This document shows, in pieces, positions 42,603 to 51,418 of a DNA stretch of 64,000 bases; positions within the stretch are counted from its first letter, which is position 1; the number at the start of each line of letters is the position of its first letter. Where the stretch lies: assembly GCF_002278925.1 (NCBI RefSeq), contig NZ_NCJH01000006.1, positions 434,001 through 498,000 on the forward strand, written 5' to 3'. The DNA is from Polaromonas sp. 39-63-25 (GTDB lineage: Bacteria; Pseudomonadota; Gammaproteobacteria; Burkholderiales; Burkholderiaceae_C). The notes under the pieces are model-generated. The model was not told the origin of the DNA. It ran no database searches and saw nothing but the letters and a program-made list of their open reading frames with translations. The translations under genes and the position numbers were made by a program.

Positions 42603-43541
42603 TCAGGTGCTGGCAATGGCGACAAGCGAGTCGTTGGCGTCGAGTCGCGAAAGCGCGTCGGCATATGCCTGCTTCAACGACGGCGTTTCCAGAACGGAAA
42701 GATTCGACTTGTGGCCGCCCGGGCGCTGATGTCTCAGCCAGTGGAGATGATTGGCAATGCCAAAACGCTGCACGCCCTCGATAACAACCGACTTGAAGCC
42801 GGCATCTTCGAGAAACGACTTCAACGATTCCCTGGTGTGCAGGATGAGATGCTGAGACCACAAGGTGAATTCGAGGAACTCGGGACAGGACAGCCCCTCG
42901 ACCAGAAAATCCCTCGCATGGGGCACTTCAATGACGATCCGGCCAGCCCCATTTTTTTTAAGTACGGCGTGAAGATCGCGCAACACCGACGACGGGTTGG
43001 GAAGATGTTCGAAAGAGTGAAACAGGAATGCCGTATCGCAATCGCCTTCCATCTGGTCCAGGGTATTGACGCAGGGGATGCCGCTGGACTTGAGGGCGCT
43101 CAGGTAGTCGAGCTGCAGCTCTATGCCGCAGACCCGGCTCGCCAGTGGCCTCGAAGCATTCAGGAAGGATCCGGCGCCACACCCGAAATCGCAGATGACT
43201 TTTCCGGTGACAAACTGCTTGTAGCTTTCCAGCCTGCGGGTCGTGTCGACATGGTCTTCAAATCCCGCCTGAAGAGTTGCCGCCGGGTCTGCAACGGAAT
43301 TTTTCCGGTACTCGCCGCTTTCGTAGGTGTCGCTTCCCACATAGTGGCCGTCGATGAACACCACACCGCTGACCACATCCTTGTAGACGTTGATGTTTTT
43401 GACATCGCGTGTATCGGTCGCGATAAGTCGCCGGGTGGCGTCGCTGGTCAGCCCCAAGCGACTCAACGCCTGATAGATCGATTCGTCGGGATAGCGTGTG
43501 GGAAGAGGAGGTATTTTTCCAGGGGCTTGTCTCATGTTCAA
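42603..43541 (-). CDS. SAM-dependent methyltransferase
   Basis: The 312-residue protein has a class I methyltransferase core in the middle: KVICDFGCGAGSFLNAS (motif I), VCGIELQLDYLSAL, FLFHSFEHLPNPSSVLRDLH and GRIVIEVPHARDFL. An N-terminal region of about 110 residues (YPDESIYQALSRLGL, VFIDGHYVGSDTYESGEY) resembles the accessory part of polysaccharide-chain methyltransferases in ABC-transporter clusters. A chain-terminating or sugar-methylating role is inferred from its place directly after the ABC transporter. The start is TTG 43541 overlapping the transporter stop, with AGGA seven bases upstream; ATG 43535 is the alternative. Confidence 0.8.
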   Translation of the reverse strand: MNMRQAPGKIPPLPTRYPDESIYQALSRLGLTSDATRRLIATDTRDVKNINVYKDVVSGVVFIDGHYVGSDTYESGEYRKNSVADPAATLQAGFEDHVDTTRRLESYKQFVTGKVICDFGCGAGSFLNASRPLASRVCGIELQLDYLSALKSSGIPCVNTLDQMEGDCDTAFLFHSFEHLPNPSSVLRDLHAVLKKNGAGRIVIEVPHARDFLVEGLSCPEFLEFTLWSQHLILHTRESLKSFLEDAGFKSVVIEGVQRFGIANHLHWLRHQRPGGHKSNLSVLETPSLKQAYADALSRLDANDSLVAIAST

Positions 43542-45385
43542 TGCTCTTTCCTCGAAGCCTCTTTATCGACCGTCTCGCTGAAGTGGTGCTGCAATTTTCT
43601 TCGAAAACTCGGGCTCTCGGCCAGCAACTGGTCGTACGTGCCCTGCGCGATCAGCCGGCCGTTCTCGAACTCGAAAATATGGTCGCAATGGCGGACCGTC
43701 GAGAGCCGATGCGTGACCACGACCACCGTCAGATTCTTGTCGAGGGACAGGATCGCCTGCATAATCTGATTCTCGGTGTCCGAGTCGAGAGCGCTTGTGG
43801 CCTCGTCCATCACGAGGACGGAGGCACGTTTGTAGAGCGCCCGCGCAATTCCGATCCGCTGCCTTTGCCCGCCGGACATGAACGCTCCCCGTTCGCCGAT
43901 GGGTTGTAGGTAGCTTGCCGGCCGGCTTTCGATGAAGTCGCGGATTTGGGCCTGTTCGGCGGCATCGCGCACGCGCTCCATGTCTATTTCCGAAAGCGAC
44001 ATTCCGAACGCAATGTTTTCGGCAAAGGTTGAATCGGTCAGGTAGATGTTCTGCGGTATGTGCGCGATGTTTCTCTGCCAGCGCTGATAGCCTTCTTCAT
44101 TGAGCGGTGCGCCGTCGATGGTCATGGCGCCTTCACCCGGTTGGATCAGTCCCATCAGGATGTCAAGCAGGGTACTTTTCCCGCTGCCGGTGGAGCCGAC
44201 AACGCCGATGCGCTGGCCGCGCCGGATGGTCAGCGAAACATTGTGCAGGACGTCGGCCTCACCGCTCGAGTAGCGGAAGCCGACGTTGTTGAGCTGAATC
44301 GAATGGTTGAAGTCCGATGCTGAGAATCTGTTCCCCGCTGCGTAGCCGGGCGTCTCTTGATCGAGCAACTTTAATATGGCGACGAGAGACGCCTGGCTGC
44401 CGTAGATGTTTGCCCAGGAGCTATAAATCTGCTGCAGCGCCGGCAGCATGCGCTGGGCTCCAAGCGCCAGCGCGCCCAGCGTGGGGAGCGCCGCCGCAAG
44501 ACCCCCGTCATTCTGGCTGAGTTTGTAGGCGAGGGCGGCTATCAGCGTCACGCCCAAGGCCTCTACCGCATAGCGCGGGCTCGCGCTGAAAAAAAGATTG
44601 TTGCCCTGAGCTTTTCGCAGCGGCTTTTCTGCTTTCGCATAGATGTCGCAAAAGAAGGCCTGTGTGCCGTCTAGCAGAACCTCACGGATGCTGCCCAAAC
44701 CTTCCTGCAACGCTTTGATGATTTGTGTCTGCTCGAGCGCAATACGCTGGCTGTCCCGGCGCAGGCGGCGACGCGATGCGTAGATCACGAGGCCATAACT
44801 CAGGCTGAACCCAAGTGCGGCCAACGACGCGACCACCGGGTCTATCAGGAGTAGCGTGGTTAGTATCGCGGCCAGAAGCACGACCGAACTTAGCAGCGTG
44901 GGTATGGCCTGAAGTATCCCGAACGCCACATCGTTGACTTTGTGCGTGACGCCGCTGATGACTTCGCTGGTGTTTCTGGATATATGGGTGTGGTACGGCT
45001 GATAAAGGGTTCTTCTGTATAAGTCGATGCTCAAGTCGGATGCGCTCGCATAGGCGATCCGCGTGCTGATCCAGAGCAGGAAAATTCGCAGCGCGCCCGC
45101 GGCCAGCGCGGCCGCAACGAACAGCGCGGTCAGGGGCAGCACAAGCCCCGTGGGGGTGTCCGCGACCCCCGTGGGCACAATCCAGGCGAGGACGCGATAT
45201 TGCGCCACCTGTGCCGGATTGATCAGAACGGCAAGAAACGGCAACACGGCGCCGAGACTGATCACCTCCGCGAAAGTGCTGATGAGCATGACAAAAAGCA
45301 GAACGACAAAATGTCCTTTTCTGCGTTTGCTCATATGCCGCCACAGCAAGGCAAGCAGCTTCAGGATTCCCGGGTTTGGTGCCAT
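43538..45385 (-). CDS. ABC transporter, fused membrane and ATPase domains (PglK/MsbA-like)
   Basis: The 615-residue half-transporter has about six transmembrane helices (residues about 25-320), then an ATPase with Walker A VVGSTGSGKSTLLDIL, the Q-loop IPQNIYLTDS, the signature FMSGGQRQRIGIARALY, Walker B VLVMDEATSALD and the H-loop VVVVTHRLSTV. All catalytic motifs are intact. PglK-type members flip lipid-linked oligosaccharides. The chosen ATG at 45385 lies 10 bases after the transketolase stop; an upstream start at 45460 would overlap that gene by 65 bases. The cluster also encodes a Wzx flippase, so two export routes may exist. Confidence 0.86.
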   Translation of the reverse strand: MAPNPGILKLLALLWRHMSKRRKGHFVVLLFVMLISTFAEVISLGAVLPFLAVLINPAQVAQYRVLAWIVPTGVADTPTGLVLPLTALFVAAALAAGALRIFLLWISTRIAYASASDLSIDLYRRTLYQPYHTHISRNTSEVISGVTHKVNDVAFGILQAIPTLLSSVVLLAAILTTLLLIDPVVASLAALGFSLSYGLVIYASRRRLRRDSQRIALEQTQIIKALQEGLGSIREVLLDGTQAFFCDIYAKAEKPLRKAQGNNLFFSASPRYAVEALGVTLIAALAYKLSQNDGGLAAALPTLGALALGAQRMLPALQQIYSSWANIYGSQASLVAILKLLDQETPGYAAGNRFSASDFNHSIQLNNVGFRYSSGEADVLHNVSLTIRRGQRIGVVGSTGSGKSTLLDILMGLIQPGEGAMTIDGAPLNEEGYQRWQRNIAHIPQNIYLTDSTFAENIAFGMSLSEIDMERVRDAAEQAQIRDFIESRPASYLQPIGERGAFMSGGQRQRIGIARALYKRASVLVMDEATSALDSDTENQIMQAILSLDKNLTVVVVTHRLSTVRHCDHIFEFENGRLIAQGTYDQLLAESPSFRRKLQHHFSETVDKEASRKEH

Positions 45386-45395
45386 GCGATGCTGT

Positions 45396-46349
45396 TCAGG
45401 AGCCACGGTCTTGGGGTGAGGTTGTCGACATGCCAAGAGCCGCGAGAAAATCCCCGACACGCCCCGCGACCGATGCCGGATCGATTTTGTGCTCTTGAAG
45501 CAGGTAGTCCCAGCTGCCGCAGAACGCCGAGAAGCGGTCTTCGACGCCGATGCGGCAGAGTGGTAGCGGCCGCGGCGATGCCGCGAGCTCTTCGGCGATG
45601 CAGGCGCCGAGGCCGCCCATAACCGAGTGCTCCTCGAGCGTCACGACCGCGTCGACGCGGCCTGTGAGCTGGCGCAGTTGCTCGCGGTCTATCGGTTTGA
45701 TCGACGGCACGCTCCATATCTCGGCGGCCAGGCCCTGGGCGATCAGATCCATCGCGAACCTGACCATCGAGCCGGTCGCCAGCAACGCGACGCGGCCCTG
45801 GCTCTCGCCGACGCGCAGCATCTCGCCGGCGCCGCGCAGCGTCAGCGGCGCCGTATGCACATCGCCGCGGTCACTTTTTCCCACACGCAGGTAAACCGGT
45901 GAGGCGAGTTTCAGGGCGAGCTCCATGGTCGCCGTCATTTCAAAACGGTCGGCCGGTGAAAGCACAGTCAGCGAAGGGATGGCCCGCGTGCAGGCGATGT
46001 CTTCGGTGGACTGGTGGCTGGTGCCCAGTTGACCGTAAACCAGGCCGGCACCGTCGCCGATCAAAATGACGGGCAGGTTCTCGTAACACACGTCAATTTT
46101 TATCTGCTCGAGCACGCGCACAGGGACAAAGGCCGCCAGCCCGTAAACAATGGGTTTGAAGCCGGCCTTGGCCAGGCCGGCAGCCACGCCCACCATGTTT
46201 TGCTCGGCGATGCCGCAGTTGATGTACTGTTCAGGCCGGGCTTTGCGGAAGGCGTCAAACAGTGCATAACCGTGGTCGCCCGTGAGCAGCAACACTTTGG
46301 GGTCGGACAGCGCAGCGGCTACCAGTGCGTCGGAAAATGCGTTTCTCAT
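45396..46349 (-). CDS. Transketolase-like C-terminal subunit
   Basis: The 317-residue protein covers the pyrimidine-binding and C-terminal domains of transketolase. It has LLLTGDHGYALF, FINCGIAEQNMVGVAAGLA-like sequence (YINCGIAEQNMVGVAAGLA, with the catalytic Glu that activates TPP), the GQLGTSHQSTEDIA block and VALLATGSMVRFAMDL. It pairs with the N-terminal subunit encoded upstream with a 4-base overlap. Split transketolases occur in cofactor, carotenoid and nucleotide-sugar clusters. Here the neighbours are the CDP-3,6-dideoxyhexose genes, which suggests transfer of a two-carbon unit to a keto-sugar. Confidence 0.85.
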   Translation of the reverse strand: MRNAFSDALVAAALSDPKVLLLTGDHGYALFDAFRKARPEQYINCGIAEQNMVGVAAGLAKAGFKPIVYGLAAFVPVRVLEQIKIDVCYENLPVILIGDGAGLVYGQLGTSHQSTEDIACTRAIPSLTVLSPADRFEMTATMELALKLASPVYLRVGKSDRGDVHTAPLTLRGAGEMLRVGESQGRVALLATGSMVRFAMDLIAQGLAAEIWSVPSIKPIDREQLRQLTGRVDAVVTLEEHSVMGGLGACIAEELAASPRPLPLCRIGVEDRFSAFCGSWDYLLQEHKIDPASVAGRVGDFLAALGMSTTSPQDRGS

Positions 46350-47152
46350 GCTGTGTACCCCAGCTCGGTGATGGCGGCTGCGTAGGTTTCGGGTGTAAGG
46401 CGTGTGTAGTGCCAGATGTTGTTGTGTTCCATGAACGAGACACCTTTGCCTTTGACGCTAGTAGCCACAATTGCCTTGGGCTTGCCGTTGCGGGCGGCCT
46501 TCATGTTGCTATAGGCCGCGTCGATGGCTGCTTCGTCATGCCCGTCGATAGTGACCGCATCAAAGCCGAAAGCCCTGAATTTTTCCTCGATGTTTCCCAG
46601 CGCGATGACGTCGTCGGTCGTGCCCATGGCCTGAAAACCATTCTTGTCGACAATCACCACGAGGTTGTCCAGCTTGAAGTGCGCGGCAAACAGGGCTGCT
46701 TCCCAGATGGCCCCTTCATTGAGTTCGCCGTCGCCGACCAGCGCATAGCAGGTCTGCTCCGTCTTATTCAGTTTGGCCGCCAGCGCCAGACCTGCGGCGA
46801 CCGACAAGCCGTGCCCCAGCGAGCCAGTGGTCGCTTCCACACCGGGCACATGGGCGTCGGCCAGGCCTTTCAGGCGGGTTCCGTCCTTGAAATAGTTGCC
46901 AATGTCGTCGTCCGTGAGCCAGCCCAGCTCATGCAGGCAGGCGTACTGGGCCATGACACCGTGGCCCTTGCTGAGCACCATGTAGTCGCGGGTCGCCATA
47001 GCCGGGTTGGCGGGATCGAGCTGCAGGTGCTTGCGATACAACACGGCCAGCAGCTCCACGATGGAAAACGCACAGCCGATATGAACGGTGGCGCCGGAGT
47101 AAGCCATATCGAGAATGGCTTTGCGGATTTGATTTGCGTTGTACTTGTTCAT
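46346..47152 (-). CDS. Transketolase-like N-terminal subunit (TPP-binding)
   Basis: The 268-residue protein corresponds to the pyrophosphate-binding half of transketolase. It has GATVHIGCAFSIVELLAVLY, VLSKGHGVMAQYACL, TGSLGHGLSVAAGLALA and the TPP/metal motif LVGDGELNEGAIWEAALFAA ending in the expected Asn-containing LVVIVDKNGFQA. Together with the C-terminal subunit it should form an active enzyme. It overlaps the epimerase gene by 4 bases, so the two halves and the epimerase are one translational unit. Confidence 0.87.
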   Translation of the reverse strand: MNKYNANQIRKAILDMAYSGATVHIGCAFSIVELLAVLYRKHLQLDPANPAMATRDYMVLSKGHGVMAQYACLHELGWLTDDDIGNYFKDGTRLKGLADAHVPGVEATTGSLGHGLSVAAGLALAAKLNKTEQTCYALVGDGELNEGAIWEAALFAAHFKLDNLVVIVDKNGFQAMGTTDDVIALGNIEEKFRAFGFDAVTIDGHDEAAIDAAYSNMKAARNGKPKAIVATSVKGKGVSFMEHNNIWHYTRLTPETYAAAITELGYTA

Positions 47153-48207
47153 AGTGCCGTCGCCGAACGACTCCAGTGGATGGTTTTAAGCAGGGCGGTA
47201 TGGAGCGCTGTGTACTCGGCCAGGCCCAGCTCATGCCTTGCCTTGAAGGTGTCGGGTACATAACGCGGTGTCGGCGCATCTTGCGCGGCTGTCGTCTGCA
47301 CCTTGATGGCGGCATCCGTACCCGCCGCATCAGCGACTTGCCGGGCCAGTGCTGCAATCGATACTGCATTTTCCGAGCCGACGTTGTAAGCCTGACCCGA
47401 TGCGCCAGAACCAAGGAGGCGCAAGAGCCAGATGCAGAGATCGGCCATGTAAAGGTAAGAGCGTAGCGGGCGTCCGTCTCCCTGCACATTGATGGATTGC
47501 CCGGCTAGCGCGTCACGCATGAAGTTGCCGGCCGCAAAAGGTCCGTTGAGCGGCAAGCCGGGCCCGATGAGCGCGAAGATGCGTGCTATGCACGACTCGA
47601 ATCCGGCTTGTGAAGCCTGGGCCGCATGAGCCGCTGCCAGCCACTCGGCCGCACGTTTTCCGTTGCCATAGGCGGCGTTTGACTGCAGTGGGTCAGGCGC
47701 CCCGTTATAAGTTTCGGGCACGCGCTCCAGGCTGGCTGGCTGCGGCCCATACACGGCGCCGCTTGAAGTCAGCAGGAAGCGCGAGACGCCACTTGCATGA
47801 GCCAGATCGAGCACGCGCCGCGTTCCCAGCACAATCGAGTCAAACACCTTGATGGGGTTGCCAGCCTTGAGCAGGTCGCCCACGTCAGTGGCGGCGTGGA
47901 TGCAGAGGTCCAGCTTCCCTACAGGGTCGGCAAAGGTGCTGACGTCGCCAGCCAGCAGAGAGGTGTCTGCCCTGCTGAAGACCTGGGGAGCCTGCTGCCG
48001 GGCACGCTCTGGCTCACGAGTCAGTACGACAAGTTCAATTTTGCTGCCGAGCCTGTCGTTGGCGCGCTGCATGGCCTGCAGCAGCCAGGTGCCGATGAAG
48101 CCGGTACCGCCGGTCATGAACAGCCTCGCTCCGCCAAAGCGCGACCAGAACTCCGGTGTCAGCGATAACACCAGGTCAAGATCGTCGTGGGGCAAGACAG
48201 CACGCAT
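47149..48207 (-). CDS. NAD-dependent epimerase/reductase of the extended SDR family
   Basis: The 352-residue protein has GARLFMTGGTGFIGTWLLQAM, CIHAATDVGD, the catalytic region FLLTSSGAVYGPQPASLERV and YGNGKRAAEWLAAA, and the substrate region ARIFALIGPGLPLNGPFAAG. It resembles reductases that act late in CDP-3,6-dideoxyhexose pathways (abequose or yersiniose type). It lies 6 bases after rfbH and overlaps the split-transketolase N subunit, so it may reduce the keto group left after a two-carbon branch is added. That step is inferred; simple 4-keto reduction is the alternative. Confidence 0.8.
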   Translation of the reverse strand: MRAVLPHDDLDLVLSLTPEFWSRFGGARLFMTGGTGFIGTWLLQAMQRANDRLGSKIELVVLTREPERARQQAPQVFSRADTSLLAGDVSTFADPVGKLDLCIHAATDVGDLLKAGNPIKVFDSIVLGTRRVLDLAHASGVSRFLLTSSGAVYGPQPASLERVPETYNGAPDPLQSNAAYGNGKRAAEWLAAAHAAQASQAGFESCIARIFALIGPGLPLNGPFAAGNFMRDALAGQSINVQGDGRPLRSYLYMADLCIWLLRLLGSGASGQAYNVGSENAVSIAALARQVADAAGTDAAIKVQTTAAQDAPTPRYVPDTFKARHELGLAEYTALHTALLKTIHWSRSATAL

Positions 48208-48213
48208 GACAAA

Positions 48214-49536
48214 TCAGAAGTTCACGCCGAGATAGGTCTCGATCTTGCGCGCTGCGAATTCCATCATAGCCGGTGTCAGCGAAGGTTGGACACCAATCCA
48301 GAAGGTGTTGTTCATCACATTGTCGGTATTGGCGAGATCACCGCTGATGCGGTACTTTGCTCCTGCCATGTAGGGCTGGCGGGTCAGATTGCCGGCAAAC
48401 AGCAACCGCGTTCCTACCTTGTTCTGGTCCAGATAAGTCAGCAGATCAAGCCGCGTGACCGGACAGTTTTCTTTCAAGGTGATCGGAAAGCCGAACCATG
48501 AGGGATCGGAATGTTCGGTCGCCTCGGGCAGGTTGACAAATTCTTCGCAGTCTTTCAGGCGCTTTTTCAGGAATGCAAAGTTGTCCTTGCGGGCCTGGAT
48601 GAATTGCGCTGCCTTGTCCAGTTGGGCCAGCCCGCAGGCGGCCTGCATGTCGGTGATTTTGAGGTTGTAGCCCAGGTGGCTGTAGGTGTACTTGTGATCG
48701 TAACCTTCGGGCAGGTCGCCTAGCTTCCAGCCAAAGCGCTTGCCACAGGTGTTGTCCTTGCCGGGTGGGCAGTAGCAGTCGCGCCCCCAGTCGCGGAAGC
48801 TTTCAGCAATGGTTTTGAGTTCGTCGTGGTTGGTAAAGACCGCGCCCCCTTCACCCATCGTGATGTGGTGGGCCGGGTAAAAACTCAGGGTGGCGATATC
48901 GCCAAAAGTGCCGACCATCTGACCGCGGTAGGTTGTGCCCAGCGCGTCGCAGCAGTCTTCCACCAGCCACAGCTTGTGCTTCTTGCACAGGGCCGCGACG
49001 ACATCGAGGTTGAAAGGGTTGCCCAGCGAGTGCGCCAGCATGATGGCCTTGGTCTTGGGGCCAATGGCTGCTTCGATCTTGCTGGCGTCGATGTTGTGGG
49101 TGAGGCGGTCCACATCAACAAACACCGGCACGGCGCCAAACTGCAAGATGGGATTGACGGTGGTTGGAAAACCGGCGGCCACACCAATGACTTCATCGCC
49201 GGGCTTGATCGCCCTGTCACCGAGCTTGGGCGACGTCAGTGTGCTGAACGCCACAAGGTTGGCCGACGAGCCCGAATTGACGGTGATCAGGTGCTTGACG
49301 CCGATGAAAGCGGCGAGCTTCTTCTCGAACTCGGTGTTGAAGCGGCCGGTGGTGAGCCAGCCGTCGAGCGAGGCCTCGACCATATTTTTGAGCTCTGCGC
49401 CATCCAGCAGCTTGCCCGAAGGCGGGACCGCAGTAACGCCGGGGAAAAAAGGCTCGGGCGCCAGCGCAAGAGCGGCGTACTGTTCCACCAGCGCGGAAAT
49501 CTGGTCGCGAAGGGCTTGGGTTTGTGCGTTCTGCAT
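48214..49536 (-). CDS. rfbH: CDP-4-dehydro-6-deoxyglucose 3-dehydratase (RfbH/E1)
   Basis: The 440-residue enzyme matches RfbH/AscC (437). It is an aminotransferase-fold PMP enzyme in which the Schiff-base lysine is replaced by histidine, seen in [20 protein letters not shown] (His223-His224 in this numbering). Iron-sulfur-cluster cysteines occur in [20 protein letters not shown]. It removes the C3 hydroxyl of CDP-4-keto-6-deoxyglucose, the key step toward all CDP-3,6-dideoxyhexoses. The reductase partner (AscD/E3) is not encoded in the window. The start is ATG 49536, 20 bases after rfbG; a TTG at 49560 overlapping the rfbG stop is possible. Confidence 0.93.
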   Translation of the reverse strand: MQNAQTQALRDQISALVEQYAALALAPEPFFPGVTAVPPSGKLLDGAELKNMVEASLDGWLTTGRFNTEFEKKLAAFIGVKHLITVNSGSSANLVAFSTLTSPKLGDRAIKPGDEVIGVAAGFPTTVNPILQFGAVPVFVDVDRLTHNIDASKIEAAIGPKTKAIMLAHSLGNPFNLDVVAALCKKHKLWLVEDCCDALGTTYRGQMVGTFGDIATLSFYPAHHITMGEGGAVFTNHDELKTIAESFRDWGRDCYCPPGKDNTCGKRFGWKLGDLPEGYDHKYTYSHLGYNLKITDMQAACGLAQLDKAAQFIQARKDNFAFLKKRLKDCEEFVNLPEATEHSDPSWFGFPITLKENCPVTRLDLLTYLDQNKVGTRLLFAGNLTRQPYMAGAKYRISGDLANTDNVMNNTFWIGVQPSLTPAMMEFAARKIETYLGVNF

Positions 49537-49556
49537 AATTTGAAAATCCGCGGGGG

Positions 49557-50645
49557 TCAAGTGGGGTTGGAAATCAATGCTTGTGCCTGGTAGGCCTGGA
49601 TCTGTCCTTGCGTGAGCGCGCGCAGATCAGCGCCGGCCTGTCTCGCCTGGGCCCAGTCAACGATCAGGCCCAGTGCCTGCTCAAGTCGCATGACTGGATG
49701 CCAGTTGAGCCGGTGGGCGGCTTTGGAGATATCGAGTTTGAGATAGTTGGCCTCGTGTGGGTGCTCGCCAGCATCGATTTGCCAGCTAGCGCCATCAGGC
49801 CACTGATCCGCGAGTCTCCTGACAATCCACTCCACCGGTCGTGCGTCGTCGCTGTGCGGTCCGAAATTCCAGCCCTCGGCAAACGCCGGGCCTGCCGTGT
49901 AGAGCTTTTCGGCCAGCGTCAAATACCCGCGCAACGGCTCCAGCACATGTTGCCATGGTCGGGTTGCATGCGGGTTACGTATCACCACAGGCTGGGCTTT
50001 TTCAAACGCCGCCAGAATGTCGGGAATCAGTCGGTCCTTGGCCCAGTCGCCGCCGCCGATCACGTTGCCCGCGCGAGCCGTTGCCAGCGCAACGCCGTGC
50101 TGCGCATGGGTGTGGGAACTAAAAAAAGAAGACCGGTAGGCCGCGCTCACCAGCTCGGCGCAGCCTTTGCTGTTGCTGTAGGGGTCGTAGCCGCCCATGG
50201 GCTCATTTTCACGGTAACCCCAGACCCATTCCTTGTTCTCGTAGCATTTGTCTGTGGTCACGTTGACCACTGCTTTTACGCCTGCTGTCTGGCGTACGGC
50301 TTCCAACAGGTGTACTGTGCCCATGACATTGGTGGCATAGGTCGCGACCGGTTCGGCGTAGGATTCCCGCACCAGCGACTGCGCGGCCATGTGGATGACA
50401 ATTTCAGGCTGCGCAGCACGCATGGCTTTGATCAGGTCCGGCAGATTGCGAATGTCCCCGTGCACAGATTGCATGCCTTCGGCTACCCGGGCTTGCACAA
50501 ACAAGCTGGGTGATGTCGGCGGACTCAGGGCATAGCCGGTGACAGAGGCGCCCAACTGTTGCAACCAGAGCGACAGCCAGCTGCCCTTGAAGCCGGTGTG
50601 GCCAGTCATGAAGACGCGTTTGCCCTGCCAGAATGCGGGTGTCAT
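49557..50645 (-). CDS. rfbG: CDP-glucose 4,6-dehydratase
   Basis: The 362-residue SDR begins [20 protein letters not shown], the hallmark of RfbG, and has [45 protein letters not shown] and [20 protein letters not shown]. It converts CDP-glucose to CDP-4-keto-6-deoxyglucose using a bound NAD. The ATG at 50645 overlaps the rfbF stop by 4 bases (50642-50645), which decides the start over an in-frame codon 5 residues upstream. Confidence 0.94.
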   Translation of the reverse strand: MTPAFWQGKRVFMTGHTGFKGSWLSLWLQQLGASVTGYALSPPTSPSLFVQARVAEGMQSVHGDIRNLPDLIKAMRAAQPEIVIHMAAQSLVRESYAEPVATYATNVMGTVHLLEAVRQTAGVKAVVNVTTDKCYENKEWVWGYRENEPMGGYDPYSNSKGCAELVSAAYRSSFFSSHTHAQHGVALATARAGNVIGGGDWAKDRLIPDILAAFEKAQPVVIRNPHATRPWQHVLEPLRGYLTLAEKLYTAGPAFAEGWNFGPHSDDARPVEWIVRRLADQWPDGASWQIDAGEHPHEANYLKLDISKAAHRLNWHPVMRLEQALGLIVDWAQARQAGADLRALTQGQIQAYQAQALISNPT

Positions 50646-51415
50646 TTCCAGACCTTCCACGGTGCCTTGCCCGAGGCCCAGAGTTCTTCCAGGTGAGTCT
50701 TGTCGCGCAGCGTGTCCATGGGTTGCCAGAAACCTCCATGCTGGTAGGCGGCCAGCTGGCCTTCATCGGCCAGTGTTTCCAGCGGCGTGCGCTCCCAGAC
50801 GCTGCTGTCATCGTCAATGTACTTGAGCACCTCTGGCGACAAGACAAAAAAGCCGCCGTTGATCATGGCGCCGTCGCCCTTGGGCTTTTCCTTGAAACTG
50901 CGCACCTTGTGACCATCGAAGTCGAGCGCGCCGAAGCGCCCGGGCGGCAGCGTGGCGGTCAGCGTTGCCTTGACCTTCTGGGATTGGTGAAAAGCAACAA
51001 GTTCGGTGATGTTCACGTCGCTCACGCCATCACCATAGGTAAAGCAGAAGGCCTCTTCGTCCTGGACATAGGATGCCACACGCTTGAGCCGTCCGCCCGT
51101 CATGGTTTCCTCGCCCGTGTCAATGAGCGTGACACGCCAGGGCTCAGCGCTTCGCTGATGCACTTCCATGCTGTTTTTGCTCATATCGAAGGTGACGTCG
51201 GACATGTGCAGAAAGTAGTTCGCGAAATATTCCTTGATCAGGTAGCCCTTGTAGCCGCAGCAGATCACGAAATCGTTGACGCCATGGGCTGAATAGATCT
51301 TCATGATGTGCCACAGAATGGGCTTGCCACCTACCTCGATCATGGGCTTGGGCTTGGCATAGGTTTCTTCAGATATGCGAGTACCCAAACCTCCTGCAAG
51401 AATGACTGCCTTCAT
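50642..51415 (-). CDS. rfbF: Glucose-1-phosphate cytidylyltransferase
   Basis: The 257-residue enzyme starts [20 protein letters not shown] and has [50 protein letters not shown] and the product-binding [20 protein letters not shown]. It makes CDP-glucose from glucose 1-phosphate and CTP, the entry to the CDP-dideoxyhexose branch. It starts 3 bases after the colD stop. Confidence 0.95.
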   Translation of the reverse strand: MKAVILAGGLGTRISEETYAKPKPMIEVGGKPILWHIMKIYSAHGVNDFVICCGYKGYLIKEYFANYFLHMSDVTFDMSKNSMEVHQRSAEPWRVTLIDTGEETMTGGRLKRVASYVQDEEAFCFTYGDGVSDVNITELVAFHQSQKVKATLTATLPPGRFGALDFDGHKVRSFKEKPKGDGAMINGGFFVLSPEVLKYIDDDSSVWERTPLETLADEGQLAAYQHGGFWQPMDTLRDKTHLEELWASGKAPWKVWK

Positions 51416-51418
51416 GGT

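Noticed and set aside
43538-45460. Longer form of the ABC transporter starting at 45460
   Set aside because: It would overlap the transketolase gene by 65 bases; ATG 45385 lies just after that stop and gives a normal N terminus.
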